Source: Pyxidicoccus xibeiensis
GTDB taxonomy: Bacteria; Myxococcota; Myxococcia; Myxococcales; Myxococcaceae
Length of the DNA: 64,000 nucleotides
NCBI RefSeq assembly: GCF_024198175.1
Contig: NZ_JAJVKV010000004.1
Coordinates: 806,001-870,000, forward strand
Direction of reading: 5' to 3'
Below the pieces are notes generated by a model. That model was not told where the DNA came from. It did not search any database and saw nothing but the letters and a program-made list of their open reading frames with translations. Shown here piece after piece: positions 24,805 to 35,491 of this stretch; positions within the stretch are counted from its first letter, which is position 1, and each line of letters starts with the position of its first letter. The position numbers were made by a program, and so were the translations under genes.

Positions 24805-25434
24805 TCAGGTCTCCGCTCGGAAGTTGCGCGCGAGGCGGGGCCCGGTGCCGGTGTAGTGGCGGAACACGTAGAGCAGGGGCTGCCAGCGGGCCACGTCCAC
24901 ATGGTGGGTGCCGGGCACGGTGATGTCGTCGTGCGCATGGACGCGGGTGACGCGCAGCTCGACGATGGCGAAGCCCGGCTCGGACTGCCCGGGCGTCACG
25001 GTGGAACGGCGCACGTCGAGCAGCACCGCCTCCAGTTGGAGCGGGCACTCGCCCACGCGGGGCGGAGCCACCGTGTCCGAGGGCAGCGGCGTGAGTCCCG
25101 CGCGCTCGAACTTGCGCGGCTCGAAGACGTAGCCCATGCCGCGCTTCTCCTCGGGCACGGGCGAGCGGCCCGTCGTCGGGGCCAGCCGCTCCACCTGGGG
25201 CCACAGCGCCGCGGAGGGCAGGTTCACCACGGCCTCCCGGGTGCGCTCCAGGTTGGCGAGCCCCTGGCCCAGCAGTCCCAGGCCGAGCACCAGCCGGTCA
25301 TCCAGCGCCCAGGCGGAGGACAGCGGCGAGAGGTTGGGAGTGCCATCCGGCTGGAGGGTGCTCAAGAGCGCCACCGGCGTCCCGAAGTAGAGGATGCGGG
25401 GAGCAATCACGCGGTGCTTCGGCAGGTCGTTCAT
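24805..25434 (-). CDS. Flavin reductase family (FMN-binding split barrel) protein
   Basis: 209 residues from ATG at 25434. The FMN-binding split-barrel signature appears in FGTPVALLSTLQPDGTPNLSPLSSAW (about residues 17-42), followed by LANLERTREAVVNLPSA and an FERAGLTPLPSDTVAPPRV loop as in flavin-reductase-like proteins acting with oxygenases. The end KxxPLLYVFRHYTGTGP is typical for this branch. It probably binds FMN and may reduce it with NAD(P)H. It is divergent from the ArsR-type regulator at 25520, which probably controls it through the 16-bp palindrome in between. Confidence 0.8.
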   Translation of the reverse strand: MNDLPKHRVIAPRILYFGTPVALLSTLQPDGTPNLSPLSSAWALDDRLVLGLGLLGQGLANLERTREAVVNLPSAALWPQVERLAPTTGRSPVPEEKRGMGYVFEPRKFERAGLTPLPSDTVAPPRVGECPLQLEAVLLDVRRSTVTPGQSEPGFAIVELRVTRVHAHDDITVPGTHHVDVARWQPLLYVFRHYTGTGPRLARNFRAET

Positions 25435-25469
25435 GCCCGCTTCCCTACGCCCCTCCCGCTGGGAGATGG

Positions 25470-25485
25470 TTCGGCGCGCGCCGAA
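25470..25485. promoter_or_regulatory. 16-bp perfect palindrome between flavin reductase and ArsR genes
   Basis: TTCGGCGCGCGCCGAA, a gapless perfect dyad centred in the 85-bp divergent intergenic region. It lies 35 bp from the ArsR ATG and 36 bp from the reductase ATG, a symmetric position suited to repress both promoters. Confidence 0.7.
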
Positions 25486-25519
25486 GCGTCCCCGCGCCTG
25501 CGCCGCGCAGACTCCCGCC

Positions 25520-26200
25520 ATGGCCCACCCCCTCGACCTCGCGCTCGTTGCGAACCTCATCGGCGAGCCCACCCGCGCGGGCATGCTCTCGCGCCTCCTG
25601 GAGGGCCCCGCGCGGACCGCGGGCGAGCTCGCGCGCGAGGTGGGCATCTCTCCGCAGACGGCGAGCGGCCACCTGGCCCGGCTGCTGGAGGGTGGACTCG
25701 TGCGCGTGGAGGTGCAGGGCCGCCACCGCTACTACCGCCTCGCGGGCCCGGACGTGGCGCGCGCGCTGGAGGCCTTGAGCCTGCTGACGCCCACGCGCGC
25801 CGCGCCCGCCGTGCGCGTGCCCTCGCCGCTGCGCTTCGCGCGGACCTGCTACGACCACCTGGCGGGACAGCTCGGCGTGGACCTGGCGGACGCGCTGGAG
25901 CGGCGCGGCTACCTGGAGGCCTCCGAGGAGACGTGGGTGCTCACCCCGACGGGGGAGCGCTTCATCACCCGGCTGGGCGTGGAGGCGGGCCCCCTCTCAC
26001 GGGGGCGCCGGGCCTTCGCGCGCCGCTGCCTGGACTGGAGCGAGCGCCGGGCCCACGTGGGTGGGGCCCTGGGCGCCGCGCTGGCGGAGCGGCTGTTCAC
26101 CCTGCGCTGGGTGGCGCGCCGGCCGGAGGGCCGCGGGGTGCGGCTCACCGTGGAAGGCCGGCGCGGCTTCGAGAAGGAGCTGGGGCTGTCCTGGCCGTGA
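25520..26200 (+). CDS. ArsR family transcriptional regulator
   Basis: 226 residues from ATG at 25520. The wHTH is at residues about 8-75 (ANLIGEPTRAGMLSRLLEG, ARTAGELAREVGISPQTASG, HLARLLEGGLVRVEVQGRHR, YYRLAGPDVARALEAL). The protein is about twice the usual ArsR length. The C-terminal half (FARTCYDHLAGQLGVDLADA to the end) is a helical domain known in some long ArsR proteins and has one Cys. No obvious metal-binding Cys cluster is seen in the recognition helix. It is divergent from the flavin reductase gene and is the obvious candidate to bind the 16-bp palindrome. Confidence 0.85.
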   Translation: MAHPLDLALVANLIGEPTRAGMLSRLLEGPARTAGELAREVGISPQTASGHLARLLEGGLVRVEVQGRHRYYRLAGPDVARALEALSLLTPTRAAPAVRVPSPLRFARTCYDHLAGQLGVDLADALERRGYLEASEETWVLTPTGERFITRLGVEAGPLSRGRRAFARRCLDWSERRAHVGGALGAALAERLFTLRWVARRPEGRGVRLTVEGRRGFEKELGLSWP

Positions 26201-26207
26201 GGCGAGG

Positions 26208-26618
26208 CTAGCCGCGGCCCATGCCGGCGGCGCCGATGCGGGCGGCCTCGCGGCGCACCGTCGCGGCCTCGAGCTGGAAGCGCGCGTCCTCGGAGGACAG
26301 GCCCTTCATGCGCTCCTGCGCCTCGGCCATCCGGCGGCGGGCGCTCTCCACGTCGATGCCCGTCACCGGCTCGGCGGCGTCGGCGAGCACCAGCACCTTG
26401 TCGTCGCCCACCTCCACGAACCCGCCCGCGACGAAGTAGGACTCGCGCCGGCCGCCATCCACCAGCGTCAGCGGGCCCGGCTCCATCAGCGACAGGAACG
26501 GGGTGTGGCCCGGGCGCACGCCGAACAGGCCCTTGCCGCCGGGGACGACGGCCTCGTCGGCCTGCACCGACAGGATGCGCTTCTCAGGGGTGACAATCTC
26601 CACGGTCAGCTTGGCCAT
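26208..26618 (-). CDS. atpC: F-type ATP synthase epsilon subunit
   Basis: 136 residues. The N-terminal beta-sandwich is recognisable (LTVEIVTPEKRILSVQADEA, VVPGGKGLFGVRPGHTPFLS, GRRESYFVAGGFVEVGDDKV), and the C-terminal helical hairpin contains ARRRMAEAQERMK. Epsilon links the gamma shaft to the catalytic ring and can inhibit ATP hydrolysis. It is the last gene of the atpG-atpD-atpC cluster and lies 13 bp after the secreted-protein gene. Confidence 0.95.
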   Translation of the reverse strand: MAKLTVEIVTPEKRILSVQADEAVVPGGKGLFGVRPGHTPFLSLMEPGPLTLVDGGRRESYFVAGGFVEVGDDKVLVLADAAEPVTGIDVESARRRMAEAQERMKGLSSEDARFQLEAATVRREAARIGAAGMGRG

Positions 26619-26631
26619 GTGGCTCCTCGAA

Positions 26632-27192
26632 TCAGAACGTGAGCTGGTGGGTGGTTCCCCCCACCGGCTCGAACTCCACCACCCCGGCGTCCGTCAGCCG
26701 CGGCCCCTTGCCGGGGACGCCGAGCGTGCCCTCCAGCCACTTGAAGTGGTGGGTGAGCTGGCGCACCTCGGAGAGCTGCCGCGTGTTGAGCAGCTCCGGC
26801 AGCCGCTTCTCCTGGAGCCGGTTGCCCTGGCGGTCATACTGCGCCGCCACCGCGACGTTGGCCCACGCGGGCGGGCCCTTCGGCTTGCGCTTCTTCTTCG
26901 AGCGGGGCGCGGGCGGCGCCTTGCCCTTCTCCACCAGCGGCCACAGCACCCAGACCTTCTCGCCGTCGTTGGAGACGAAGTAGTAGTCGTCCACCGTCCC
27001 CACGCACTTCTCCAGGGACCAGGCGGGACCGCTCTCCTGCGTCACCTCCAGCCGGCACTGGCCGGGCGCCACCTCCACCAGGTGCACGCCGTACAGCCCG
27101 TTCGCGCTCACCCGGGTCCTCCCCTTGCGCTCCTCCGCCAGGGCGGGGAGCGCCAGGAACAGCAGGGCCAGGGCAAGCACGGGGCGACGCAT
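26632..27192 (-). CDS. Secreted protein of unknown function inside the atp cluster
   Basis: 186 residues. ATG at 27192 is chosen: GAGG is 6 bases upstream and MRRPVLALALLFLALPALAEE is a clean Sec signal peptide. The mature part has two Cys (GQCRLEV and EKCVGTVDD) and YYFVSNDGEKVWVLWPL, then a Lys/Pro-rich loop (PRSKKKRKPKGPP), then a conserved-looking tail. I do not recognise the family. It sits 34 bp after atpD and 13 bp before atpC, so it is almost certainly on the same mRNA, which is unusual for an ATP synthase operon. Confidence 0.75.
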   Translation of the reverse strand: MRRPVLALALLFLALPALAEERKGRTRVSANGLYGVHLVEVAPGQCRLEVTQESGPAWSLEKCVGTVDDYYFVSNDGEKVWVLWPLVEKGKAPPAPRSKKKRKPKGPPAWANVAVAAQYDRQGNRLQEKRLPELLNTRQLSEVRQLTHHFKWLEGTLGVPGKGPRLTDAGVVEFEPVGGTTHQLTF

Positions 27193-27226
27193 GGTCACCT
27201 CAGGGTGTGCGGCGGGACGGGACGGC

Positions 27227-28720
<1,494 letters not shown>

Positions 28721-28746
28721 TCAAAAATCGGCCCGGATGGGAGGGC

Positions 28747-28769
28747 GGGCCCCCTTTACCGGGGGGCCC
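28747..28769. other. G/C hairpin in the atpD leader
   Basis: GGGCCCCC (28747-28754) and GGGGGCCC (28762-28769) form an 8-bp perfect stem with a 7-base loop. It is in the 171-bp gap between the prohibitin-like gene and atpD. No T-run follows in either direction, so an mRNA processing or stability element is more likely than a terminator. A second stem, GGGCTT/AAGCCC, lies at 28809-28829. Confidence 0.4.
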
Positions 28770-28843
28770 CCTTAGGGTCAAGCCTCCCGGGCACTTCTAG
28801 GGTAAGTCGGGCTTAGCGGAGCCAAGCCCCGGACGCCACCCTC

Positions 28844-29641
28844 TTACTTGCCGTCCGTCTGGTAGACCAACGGCAGGCCGCTCTGGGGGCTTCCCACCAC
28901 GATGATTTTCGCGTTGGTGCTCTGGCCCAGCCGCTCCGTGGCTTCAATGCCCTTGAAGCGCAGGTACTCCTCGGTGAGCCCCTGCCGGACGATGCCCTGG
29001 TACTTGGCGATGCCCTCCGCTTCGATCTGCTTGCGGTCGGCCTCCTGGCGCTCCTTCTCCAGCGTGAAGCGCATCTTCTGGCTCCGTTGCTCCTCGGCCA
29101 GCTTGTCGGCGATGGCATCCCGGATGGACTGGGGGAGCGTCACGTCCCGCACCAGGACGGCCTCCACCACCACGTGCTTGCCCTCCAGTGCGCGGAGCAC
29201 CTCGTCGTAGATCTCCTTCTCGATCTGCTCGCGCTTGGTCGAATAGATCTCCTCGGGCGCATAGCGGCCGAAGACCTTGCGCGCCTCGGAGCGGACGATG
29301 GGGCCCACGAGGATGTCCGAGTACCGGGGCCCCGTCTGGGTGTGCAGCTCGAAGAGCTTCGTGGGCTCGGCCCGGTAGCGCACGCTGGCGTCCACCCGGA
29401 TGTCCAGGCCGTTGTTGGAGAGCACGCTCAGCTCCTCCTTCATCTCCTGGACGCGCAGGTCGTAGACGATGAGGGACTTGCCCGGCCGCAGCACGTGCAG
29501 CCCCTCGCCGAACTGCTCGCGCAGCGTGCCGCTGCCGAACGAGTCGAACCCGATGCCCCCGTGCCCGCTGCCCACCGTCTCGCAGGCGCAGCCGGTGATG
29601 CACATCAGTGCCAATGCCGCCCATACCAGTCGCTGCTTCAT
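28844..29641 (-). CDS. Prohibitin-like (SPFH/PHB) lipoprotein within the atp cluster
   Basis: 265 residues from ATG at 29641 (GTG at 29644 is an alternative). The N-terminal lipobox is ALMCITGCACE, so it is probably lipid-anchored. The PHB/SPFH domain is clear: EGLHVLRPGKSLIVYDLRVQ, SVLSNNGLDIRVDASVRYRA, then SDILVGPIVRSEARKVFGRY, EEIYSTKREQIEKEIYDEVL and QSIRDAIADKLAEEQRSQKM with the coiled tail. Prohibitins form ring scaffolds; the mitochondrial ones stabilise respiratory complexes. Its place between atpG and atpD suggests a role with ATP synthase or the inner membrane, which is inference. Confidence 0.85.
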   Translation of the reverse strand: MKQRLVWAALALMCITGCACETVGSGHGGIGFDSFGSGTLREQFGEGLHVLRPGKSLIVYDLRVQEMKEELSVLSNNGLDIRVDASVRYRAEPTKLFELHTQTGPRYSDILVGPIVRSEARKVFGRYAPEEIYSTKREQIEKEIYDEVLRALEGKHVVVEAVLVRDVTLPQSIRDAIADKLAEEQRSQKMRFTLEKERQEADRKQIEAEGIAKYQGIVRQGLTEEYLRFKGIEATERLGQSTNAKIIVVGSPQSGLPLVYQTDGK

Positions 29642-29693
29642 CACTCCGGCCTTTCAGGGGGCACCCCGCCCCGCCCGGAGACCTTAAATGCGA

Positions 29694-29724
29694 AGGGCCC
29701 ACCCCGATAGACGGGGCAGGCCCT
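29694..29724 (-). terminator. Hairpin between atpG and the prohibitin-like gene
   Basis: AGGGCC (29694-29699) pairs with GGCCCT (29719-29724) and CCCCG with CGGGG inside, separated by a symmetric CA/CA internal loop. Reading on the minus strand it is followed by TCGCATTTAAGG. It could end or attenuate the atpG transcript before the downstream genes. Confidence 0.5.
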
Positions 29725-29750
29725 GGAGGTGCGTACGGCGGGGGTGAGGG

Positions 29751-30638
<888 letters not shown>

Positions 30639-30713
30639 GGGACCAGGGGCTCCTGTGAGACGTTCAGCCCGCGTCGCCCGGGTGTAGGCAGGGGCAGGCG
30701 GACAGCGGGGCCC

Positions 30714-30742
30714 CCTATATAGGCGGGCCGGGGGCCGGTCAA
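30714..30742 (-). promoter_or_regulatory. Predicted sigma70-type promoter of atpG
   Basis: On the minus strand TTGACC (30742-30737) is followed after 17 bases by TATAGG, or after 15 by TATATA; the -10 region lies in the palindrome CCTATATAGG (30714-30723). It is the only A/T island in a G/C-rich 242-bp region and lies about 80 bp upstream of the atpG ATG. Confidence 0.6.
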
Positions 30743-30880
30743 CGGCGGCCTGCCAGGGTCTCCCCGGACGGGGGCCGGCACGGGCCGGGAGGCACCAGGC
30801 GGGCAGGCACCCTGGAGGGGCCTCCCGCTGGTAGGTGGCTGACTTACCTTGAGTGGGTGCCCATCCCCGTGGAGCCCCCC

Positions 30881-31303
30881 ATGTCTGCCCTCAGCGGTCC
30901 CCTGCTCATCGTCGAGGACGACGCGGACATCCGGGAGGCGCTCCAGAGCTACCTGGAGATGCAGGGGTACGCGGTGCGCGCCGCGAGCAATGGCAAGGAG
31001 GCGCTGGCGCACCTGGAGGCGCCCCCGCGCCCCTCGCTCATCGTCCTGGACATGGGGATGCCCGTCATGGACGGCCACCGGGTGCTGACGGCGCGCAAGG
31101 CGAGCGAGGCGCTGGCGCGGGTGCCGGTCATCATCCTGTCGGGGGGCCTGACGGAGATGAACCCCCGGGACAGGGCCGTCTACGCGTCCAGCTATGACGT
31201 GGCGGCCTTCCTCAAGAAGCCGGTGGAGCCCCGGAAGCTGCTGGAGGTCATCGAGCGCCACGTGCCGAGGTCGTCCGGAGCCCAGGCAGGCACGTCGCCC
31301 TGA
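30881..31303 (+). CDS. Single-domain response regulator (receiver)
   Basis: 140 residues from ATG at 30881, with GTGGAG upstream; GTG at 30857 is an alternative. It is one receiver domain: acidic pocket [12 protein letters not shown], phosphorylated Asp in [13 protein letters not shown], the Thr/Ser position in VIILSGG, and [15 protein letters not shown] with the conserved Lys. There is no output domain, so it probably acts by protein contact, as do CheY-like and Spo0F-like proteins. No kinase is adjacent. It is divergent from atpG and 78 bp before the SanA-like gene. Confidence 0.9.
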   Translation: MSALSGPLLIVEDDADIREALQSYLEMQGYAVRAASNGKEALAHLEAPPRPSLIVLDMGMPVMDGHRVLTARKASEALARVPVIILSGGLTEMNPRDRAVYASSYDVAAFLKKPVEPRKLLEVIERHVPRSSGAQAGTSP

Positions 31304-31381
31304 GCGGACGGGGCTTCACGGCGCTTTCCGCGGACGGCCGGCCGGAACACAATGGCCCCTCCACCGGTGTTCTCGGGGTCC

Positions 31382-32029
31382 ATGAAGCCAGGCGGTGCGA
31401 GCAGGGTGTGGGTGCGCAGGGGCTTCATCGCCCTGGTCGCTGGCGGGTTGGGCCTGCTCGTCCTGTCACACCTCGTGCGAGTGAGCTACGAGGACCGCAT
31501 CGTCCCCCTGGCGCAGGCACCCCAGGCCCCGGTGGCGCTCGTCTTCGGCGCGGGGCTGGCGCGGGGCGCGGTGCCGTCCCCGGTGCTCGCGCAGCGGCTG
31601 GACGCCGCCGTTGCCCTCTGGAAGCAGGGCTCGGTGAGCGCGGTGCTGGTGAGCGGGGACCAGTCGCAGCCGTTCCACCACGAGACGCGGGCCATGCGCC
31701 GCTACCTGCTGGAGCGCGGCGTGCCGGAGCGCGTGGTGCAGGAGGACCAGGCGGGGCTGTCCACCTACGACAGCTGCCTGCGGGCGTACACGGTGTTCGG
31801 CGCGAAGCGGGCGGTGCTCGTCACGCAGCGCTTCCACCTGTCCCGGGCGCTCTTCATCGCCAACTCGGTGGGCATCGACGCGTGGGGCGTGGCGGCGGAC
31901 GAGGGGCGCTCGACACCCTGGCGGTACACGGTGCGCGAGACGCTGTCTCGCGTCCTGGCGCTGGCGATGGTGCTGCTGGAGGTGGAGCCCGTCTACCCCT
32001 CCGGTCGCGCGGAGCTCCCCGCGCCCTGA
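31382..32029 (+). CDS. SanA/YdcF-like (DUF218) membrane-anchored protein
   Basis: 215 residues from ATG at 31382; ATG at 31352 is an alternative that adds ten residues. One N-terminal helix (RRGFIALVAGGLGLLVLS) anchors it. The DUF218 domain shows ALVFGAGLARGAVPSPVLAQ, SAVLVSGDQSQPFHHETRAM and STYDSCLRAYTVFGAKRAV, followed by VTQRFHLSRALFIANSVGID. Members such as SanA and ElyC are inner-membrane proteins that influence envelope permeability or the use of undecaprenyl carriers. The precise activity is unknown. Confidence 0.8.
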   Translation: MKPGGASRVWVRRGFIALVAGGLGLLVLSHLVRVSYEDRIVPLAQAPQAPVALVFGAGLARGAVPSPVLAQRLDAAVALWKQGSVSAVLVSGDQSQPFHHETRAMRRYLLERGVPERVVQEDQAGLSTYDSCLRAYTVFGAKRAVLVTQRFHLSRALFIANSVGIDAWGVAADEGRSTPWRYTVRETLSRVLALAMVLLEVEPVYPSGRAELPAP

Positions 32030-32085
32030 GGTCCGAGCCGCACTGAGCAGGCAGGCGGGCGGCGAGAATTGCGGCGGCTCCGGCT

Positions 32086-32103
32086 GGTTCTCATTGTTGA
32101 ACC
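32086..32103. promoter_or_regulatory. Inverted repeat ahead of the small acidic protein gene
   Basis: GGTTC-N8-GAACC, 40 bp before the ATG at 32143. It is relatively A/T-rich for this genome and may be an operator or part of the promoter. Evidence is by position only. Confidence 0.3.
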
Positions 32104-32142
32104 GAAGGCAGCCAACCCACCGCGCTTTCTCGAGGAGATGCC

Positions 32143-32415
32143 ATGCGATTCAAGAGGCTCGGTTCGGAGGATATTGGGGAGTCCACCTCGCGGCGTCATG
32201 TGAATCCGGACACCGGCGAGGAGGAGATCAACATCTCCGACCAGGACATGGCGGCGACTCCGCCGCTGGAAGATGAGCCGGACTTCCGCGACATCCTTCC
32301 GGACGAGATTCACGAGTTCCGCCGAGGGGACCAGGAGGAGGAGGAAGTGGAGCTCACGGCCCAGCCGGAGTACCGCATCCGCCCCATCGGGTCCGACCAG
32401 CTCCCCGAGAGCTGA
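32143..32415 (+). CDS. Small highly acidic protein of unknown function
   Basis: 90 residues with an excellent ribosome binding site (GAGGAGATGCC before ATG). The composition is strongly acidic (EEEINISDQDMA, EDEPDFRDILPDEI, RRGDQEEEEVELTAQPE) with no hydrophobic core, so it is likely disordered or folds on a partner. It resembles nothing I can name. It faces the SMI1/histone-like gene tail to tail with about 190 bp between; an acidic partner to a Lys-rich protein is possible but not shown. Confidence 0.65.
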   Translation: MRFKRLGSEDIGESTSRRHVNPDTGEEEINISDQDMAATPPLEDEPDFRDILPDEIHEFRRGDQEEEEVELTAQPEYRIRPIGSDQLPES

Positions 32416-32604
32416 CGCTGTTGGACATGCCGCGAGCCCGCGGCCCGCGCCGGCAGTTGGCGCGGGTCGGGCACGCGGTGCGTGGAGGCCCGGGCGCCCA
32501 TGAGTGGGAGCCCGGTTCTGTTTTCGCGGAAAGGCCACGGCCTGAACCGCCGGGTGGTGGAAGAGACCGGGCGGAATGCTGTGCCCGGCCTCTCGCGCCC
32601 GTGC

Positions 32605-34422
32605 TCAGCGACCGCGAGCTCCCTTCTTCGCCGCGGCCTTCTTCGCGGCGCCCTTGCTGGCGGGAGCCTTCTTCGCTGCGGCCTTCTTGGCCACGGCCTT
32701 CTTGGCGGGCGCCTTCTTCGCAGCGGTCTTCTTGGCGGGCGCCTTCTTCGCAGCGGTCTTCTTTGCTGCTGCCTTCTTGGCAGGCACCTTCTTCGCAGCG
32801 ACCTTCTTTGCTGCGGCCTTCTTGGCGGGAGCCTGCTTCGCGGCGGTCTTCTTTGTCGCTGCCTTCTTCGCAGGCGCCTGCTTCGCAGCGGCCTTCCCGG
32901 CAGGAGCCTTCTTCGCGGCTGCGCCCTGCTTCGCGGCGGCCTTCCCAGCCGGCGCGGCGGCCTTCCCGGCCGGCGGGGCGGCCTTTGGCGCTCCGGAGGC
33001 AGGGGCCACGACGGGCGCCTTCTTCGCGGCGGGTCCGGCAACGGCCTTCTGGGCCGCAACCTTCTTCGCGGCAGCGGGCCCGGCAGCGGCCATGGGCGCC
33101 GGTGCCTTCTTCGCGGCGGTACCCGGCGCAGCGGCGGTCTTCGTCACCGGGGCCTGCTTCGTAGCGGCAGGTCCTGCGGTCGTCTTCGTCACCGGGGCCT
33201 TCTTCGCGGCAGCGGGTCCAGCGGCGGGCTTCGTCGCGGTCGCGGGCACTTCCTTCGCGGCGACAGGTTCCGCGGCGGGCTTCGTCGCGGGAGCCTGCTT
33301 CGTGGCCGCCTTCTTCGCGGGCGACGCCATCGGGCCACCGGCAGCCGTCGCCGAGGGGGCCTCCGTCGTTTCGGTGGGCTCCGCAGCGGCCTTCCTTACG
33401 GGGGGCTTCTTCGCAGCAGCAGGCTCTGCACCGGCCTCCGTCGCGGCAGGCTCGGCAGCGGCCCCCGGGGCGGCCGCCTCCTTCACGGCAGCAGCCTTCT
33501 TCGTGGGCGCCTTCTTGGGGGCAGCAGGCTCCACGGTTGAGGCCTCGGCACCCACGGGCTCCGCGCTACCCGTCCTCGCGCTCGTAGCGGTGCTCGCGGA
33601 AGGGGGGAGCATCACCCCCGCGCCTCCCATGGCGTTCTCCGTCCGGCTCTCGGGCTTTGCCTTCCCCTTCGCGGCCCGTCCGTCCCCCGCTCCCACGGGG
33701 CGCACCGGCTTCTTCGGCTCCGGCTTGGGCTTCTTCGCGCCGAAGGGCCTGTCCTCGGCGCCCTTGGAGGCGGAGTCGTCGTCATACTCGTACGCGAGCT
33801 CGCGCACCTCTTCCTCTTCTTCGGCCTCCTCTTCGGCCAGGGCCTCCTCGTCGACATCCTCGTCGTCGCCACCGGCCTCCGCGCCGGACAGCGCGCCCTG
33901 GAGCACGGCGTTCATCGCGCGGGCGAAGGTGCGCTCACCGAAGGTCTCCACCTCGGCGGGCGGCACGAGCACGTCGAGCATGTCCTTGAGCGACTTGTAC
34001 AGCCGCATCTGCCGCTCCTCGCTCTCCCAGGTGCCGTAGACCCAGTCCTCGTCACCGAGCGACTCGACCCAGCCGGGCAGCGGCCCTCCCCCGTCGCCCT
34101 GCTCCACCATCGCGGACTTGCGCGCGGCGAAGAGGTGGCGGTGCTGCCCCTTCACGCCGATGCGCCACAGGCCCGCCGCCGGCAGGCCCTCCAGCTTGAG
34201 GCGGGTCTTCTCCAGGACGCTGGGCGCCCCATCGGGCCCGTGCAGCGGGAAGAGGTGGACATCGCCACTGAGCTCCCCGCCATTGAGCGCCTGATACAGC
34301 GCGACCAGCTCCTCGGGGAATGGAACTCCGCACTCCGTCTCGGCCCGGCGGACCTCCTCCGCGGGGACGCCAGGTGACGCTGCCTTCGCCGACTTCCGCA
34401 GTGCCTCCAACCACTCGTGCAT
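32605..34422 (-). CDS. SMI1/KNR4 domain fused to an acidic linker and a histone-H1-like Ala/Lys tail
   Basis: 605 residues from ATG at 34422. Residues about 15-130 form an SMI1/KNR4 domain ([44 protein letters not shown]). Residues about 175-215 are acidic ([20 protein letters not shown]). From about residue 230 to the end it is basic and low-complexity, with dozens of [15 protein letters not shown] units and Pro, as in eukaryotic H1 C-terminal tails. The tail should bind DNA or another polyanion; the SMI1 domain is typical of immunity or scaffold proteins. It is a single open frame with no frameshift. The combination is uncommon; its role is unknown. Confidence 0.85.
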   Translation of the reverse strand: MHEWLEALRKSAKAASPGVPAEEVRRAETECGVPFPEELVALYQALNGGELSGDVHLFPLHGPDGAPSVLEKTRLKLEGLPAAGLWRIGVKGQHRHLFAARKSAMVEQGDGGGPLPGWVESLGDEDWVYGTWESEERQMRLYKSLKDMLDVLVPPAEVETFGERTFARAMNAVLQGALSGAEAGGDDEDVDEEALAEEEAEEEEEVRELAYEYDDDSASKGAEDRPFGAKKPKPEPKKPVRPVGAGDGRAAKGKAKPESRTENAMGGAGVMLPPSASTATSARTGSAEPVGAEASTVEPAAPKKAPTKKAAAVKEAAAPGAAAEPAATEAGAEPAAAKKPPVRKAAAEPTETTEAPSATAAGGPMASPAKKAATKQAPATKPAAEPVAAKEVPATATKPAAGPAAAKKAPVTKTTAGPAATKQAPVTKTAAAPGTAAKKAPAPMAAAGPAAAKKVAAQKAVAGPAAKKAPVVAPASGAPKAAPPAGKAAAPAGKAAAKQGAAAKKAPAGKAAAKQAPAKKAATKKTAAKQAPAKKAAAKKVAAKKVPAKKAAAKKTAAKKAPAKKTAAKKAPAKKAVAKKAAAKKAPASKGAAKKAAAKKGARGR

Positions 34423-34690
34423 GACCCCTCCACGACATCCAGTCACACAACCTTACGGCGTGTGTGCCCTCCTGCGCAGTGCGGGTGTTGGGTTTTGATG
34501 ACAATCCCCCTCCCGGCCCCCGCCACCCGGCGTGATCCAGCGTCTGTCCCAGGGGCGCGGCGGGGGCTCCCCTGGCCGTCCGGCAGCCAGTCCAACGGCC
34601 GGTCCAGCATGTTTCACGGCAGGGCGGGCCTCGGGAGCCGCGCCCCAGGAGCGGGTTGAAGGAGGGACGGCAGGCCGTTAGCCAGGGGCC

Positions 34691-35035
34691 ATGGCACATC
34701 CCGTGAGCTACGAGGGCACCGCGGAGAACTTCGACCAGCTGGTCCTGGAGCCGAAGGGCGAGCTGGTGGTGGTGGACTTCTGGGGCGACGGCTGCCCGAA
34801 CTGCGACATCTACGCGGCCGCCGAGCCCGCGCTCCTGGCCGAGCTGGACGGGGCGCCGATGCGGGTGGTCAAGGTGAACGCGTACCAGTACGAGGACCTG
34901 GCCAAGCGCTTCGGCCTCTTCGGCATCCCCACGTTCCTGCTGTTCCGCGAGGGGAAGCTCATCGGGAAGATGAGCCAGTACTACGGCAAGGAGTACTGGC
35001 TCGGCGTCATCCGCGACCACCTGCCGAAGGCGTAG
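34691..35035 (+). CDS. Thioredoxin family protein with CPNC active site
   Basis: 114 residues. Thioredoxin fold with active site WGDGCPNCDIYAA, where the usual WCGPC becomes GCPNC (the two Cys still separated by two residues), and the cis-Pro loop FGIPTFLLFREG. No signal peptide, so it acts in the cytoplasm. The Pro-Asn between the Cys probably alters its redox potential. It is a lone plus-strand gene between the SMI1-fusion and the toxin-immunity locus, both on the minus strand. Confidence 0.85.
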   Translation: MAHPVSYEGTAENFDQLVLEPKGELVVVDFWGDGCPNCDIYAAAEPALLAELDGAPMRVVKVNAYQYEDLAKRFGLFGIPTFLLFREGKLIGKMSQYYGKEYWLGVIRDHLPKA

Positions 35036-35089
35036 CGCCTACGGCCCGAGGCGCGTTGAACGCCTCGGGCCCCTGCACTTGGAACAGAC

Positions 35090-35491
35090 TCAGGGCATGG
35101 AGCGGAGCTCCTGGCAGACACGCTCAGTGCTGGAGCGCAGCCAGGAGACCACTTCGTCCGTCCATTGCAGCAGCGCGTCCAGGCCTGCGTCTGACATCGG
35201 AATCGTGCGCCCAGGTCCGTCAGACAACACGTACCCGCTGCCTCGCGAGAGGTCTGATGTCAAGACCCGCTCGTCATCCTGCCTCTTGCACTGGATTGAC
35301 ACGACGAGGGCTTCGTCCGCCTCGGGCGCACGACTGAGCGAGAAGCTCACGTATGCACTGAAGGGGAAGTGCGTACTCTGATTGCGCCCCTGTCGAGCAT
35401 GCACACGGGAATCGGCCTGGGTTGCCTTTGCAATCAGCTCCGCCAGCCCCGGCTGCAGCCTCGACCAGACAGTGTCCCAGGGAAACGTCAC
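35090..35491 (-). CDS. Probable immunity protein for the RHS toxin
   Basis: 133 residues from GTG at 35491. It overlaps the RHS stop by 4 bp (GTGA), and AGGAGG is placed inside the end of the RHS gene, so it is translationally coupled. It is a small soluble alpha/beta-looking protein (FPWDTVWSRLQPGLAELIAK, HFPFSAYVSFSLSRAPEADE, TDEVVSWLRSSTERVCQELR) with no signal peptide. I do not recognise the family. The gene order toxin then tiny coupled gene is the hallmark of polymorphic toxin immunity genes, so immunity is inferred from context only. Confidence 0.7.
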   Translation of the reverse strand: MTFPWDTVWSRLQPGLAELIAKATQADSRVHARQGRNQSTHFPFSAYVSFSLSRAPEADEALVVSIQCKRQDDERVLTSDLSRGSGYVLSDGPGRTIPMSDAGLDALLQWTDEVVSWLRSSTERVCQELRSMP

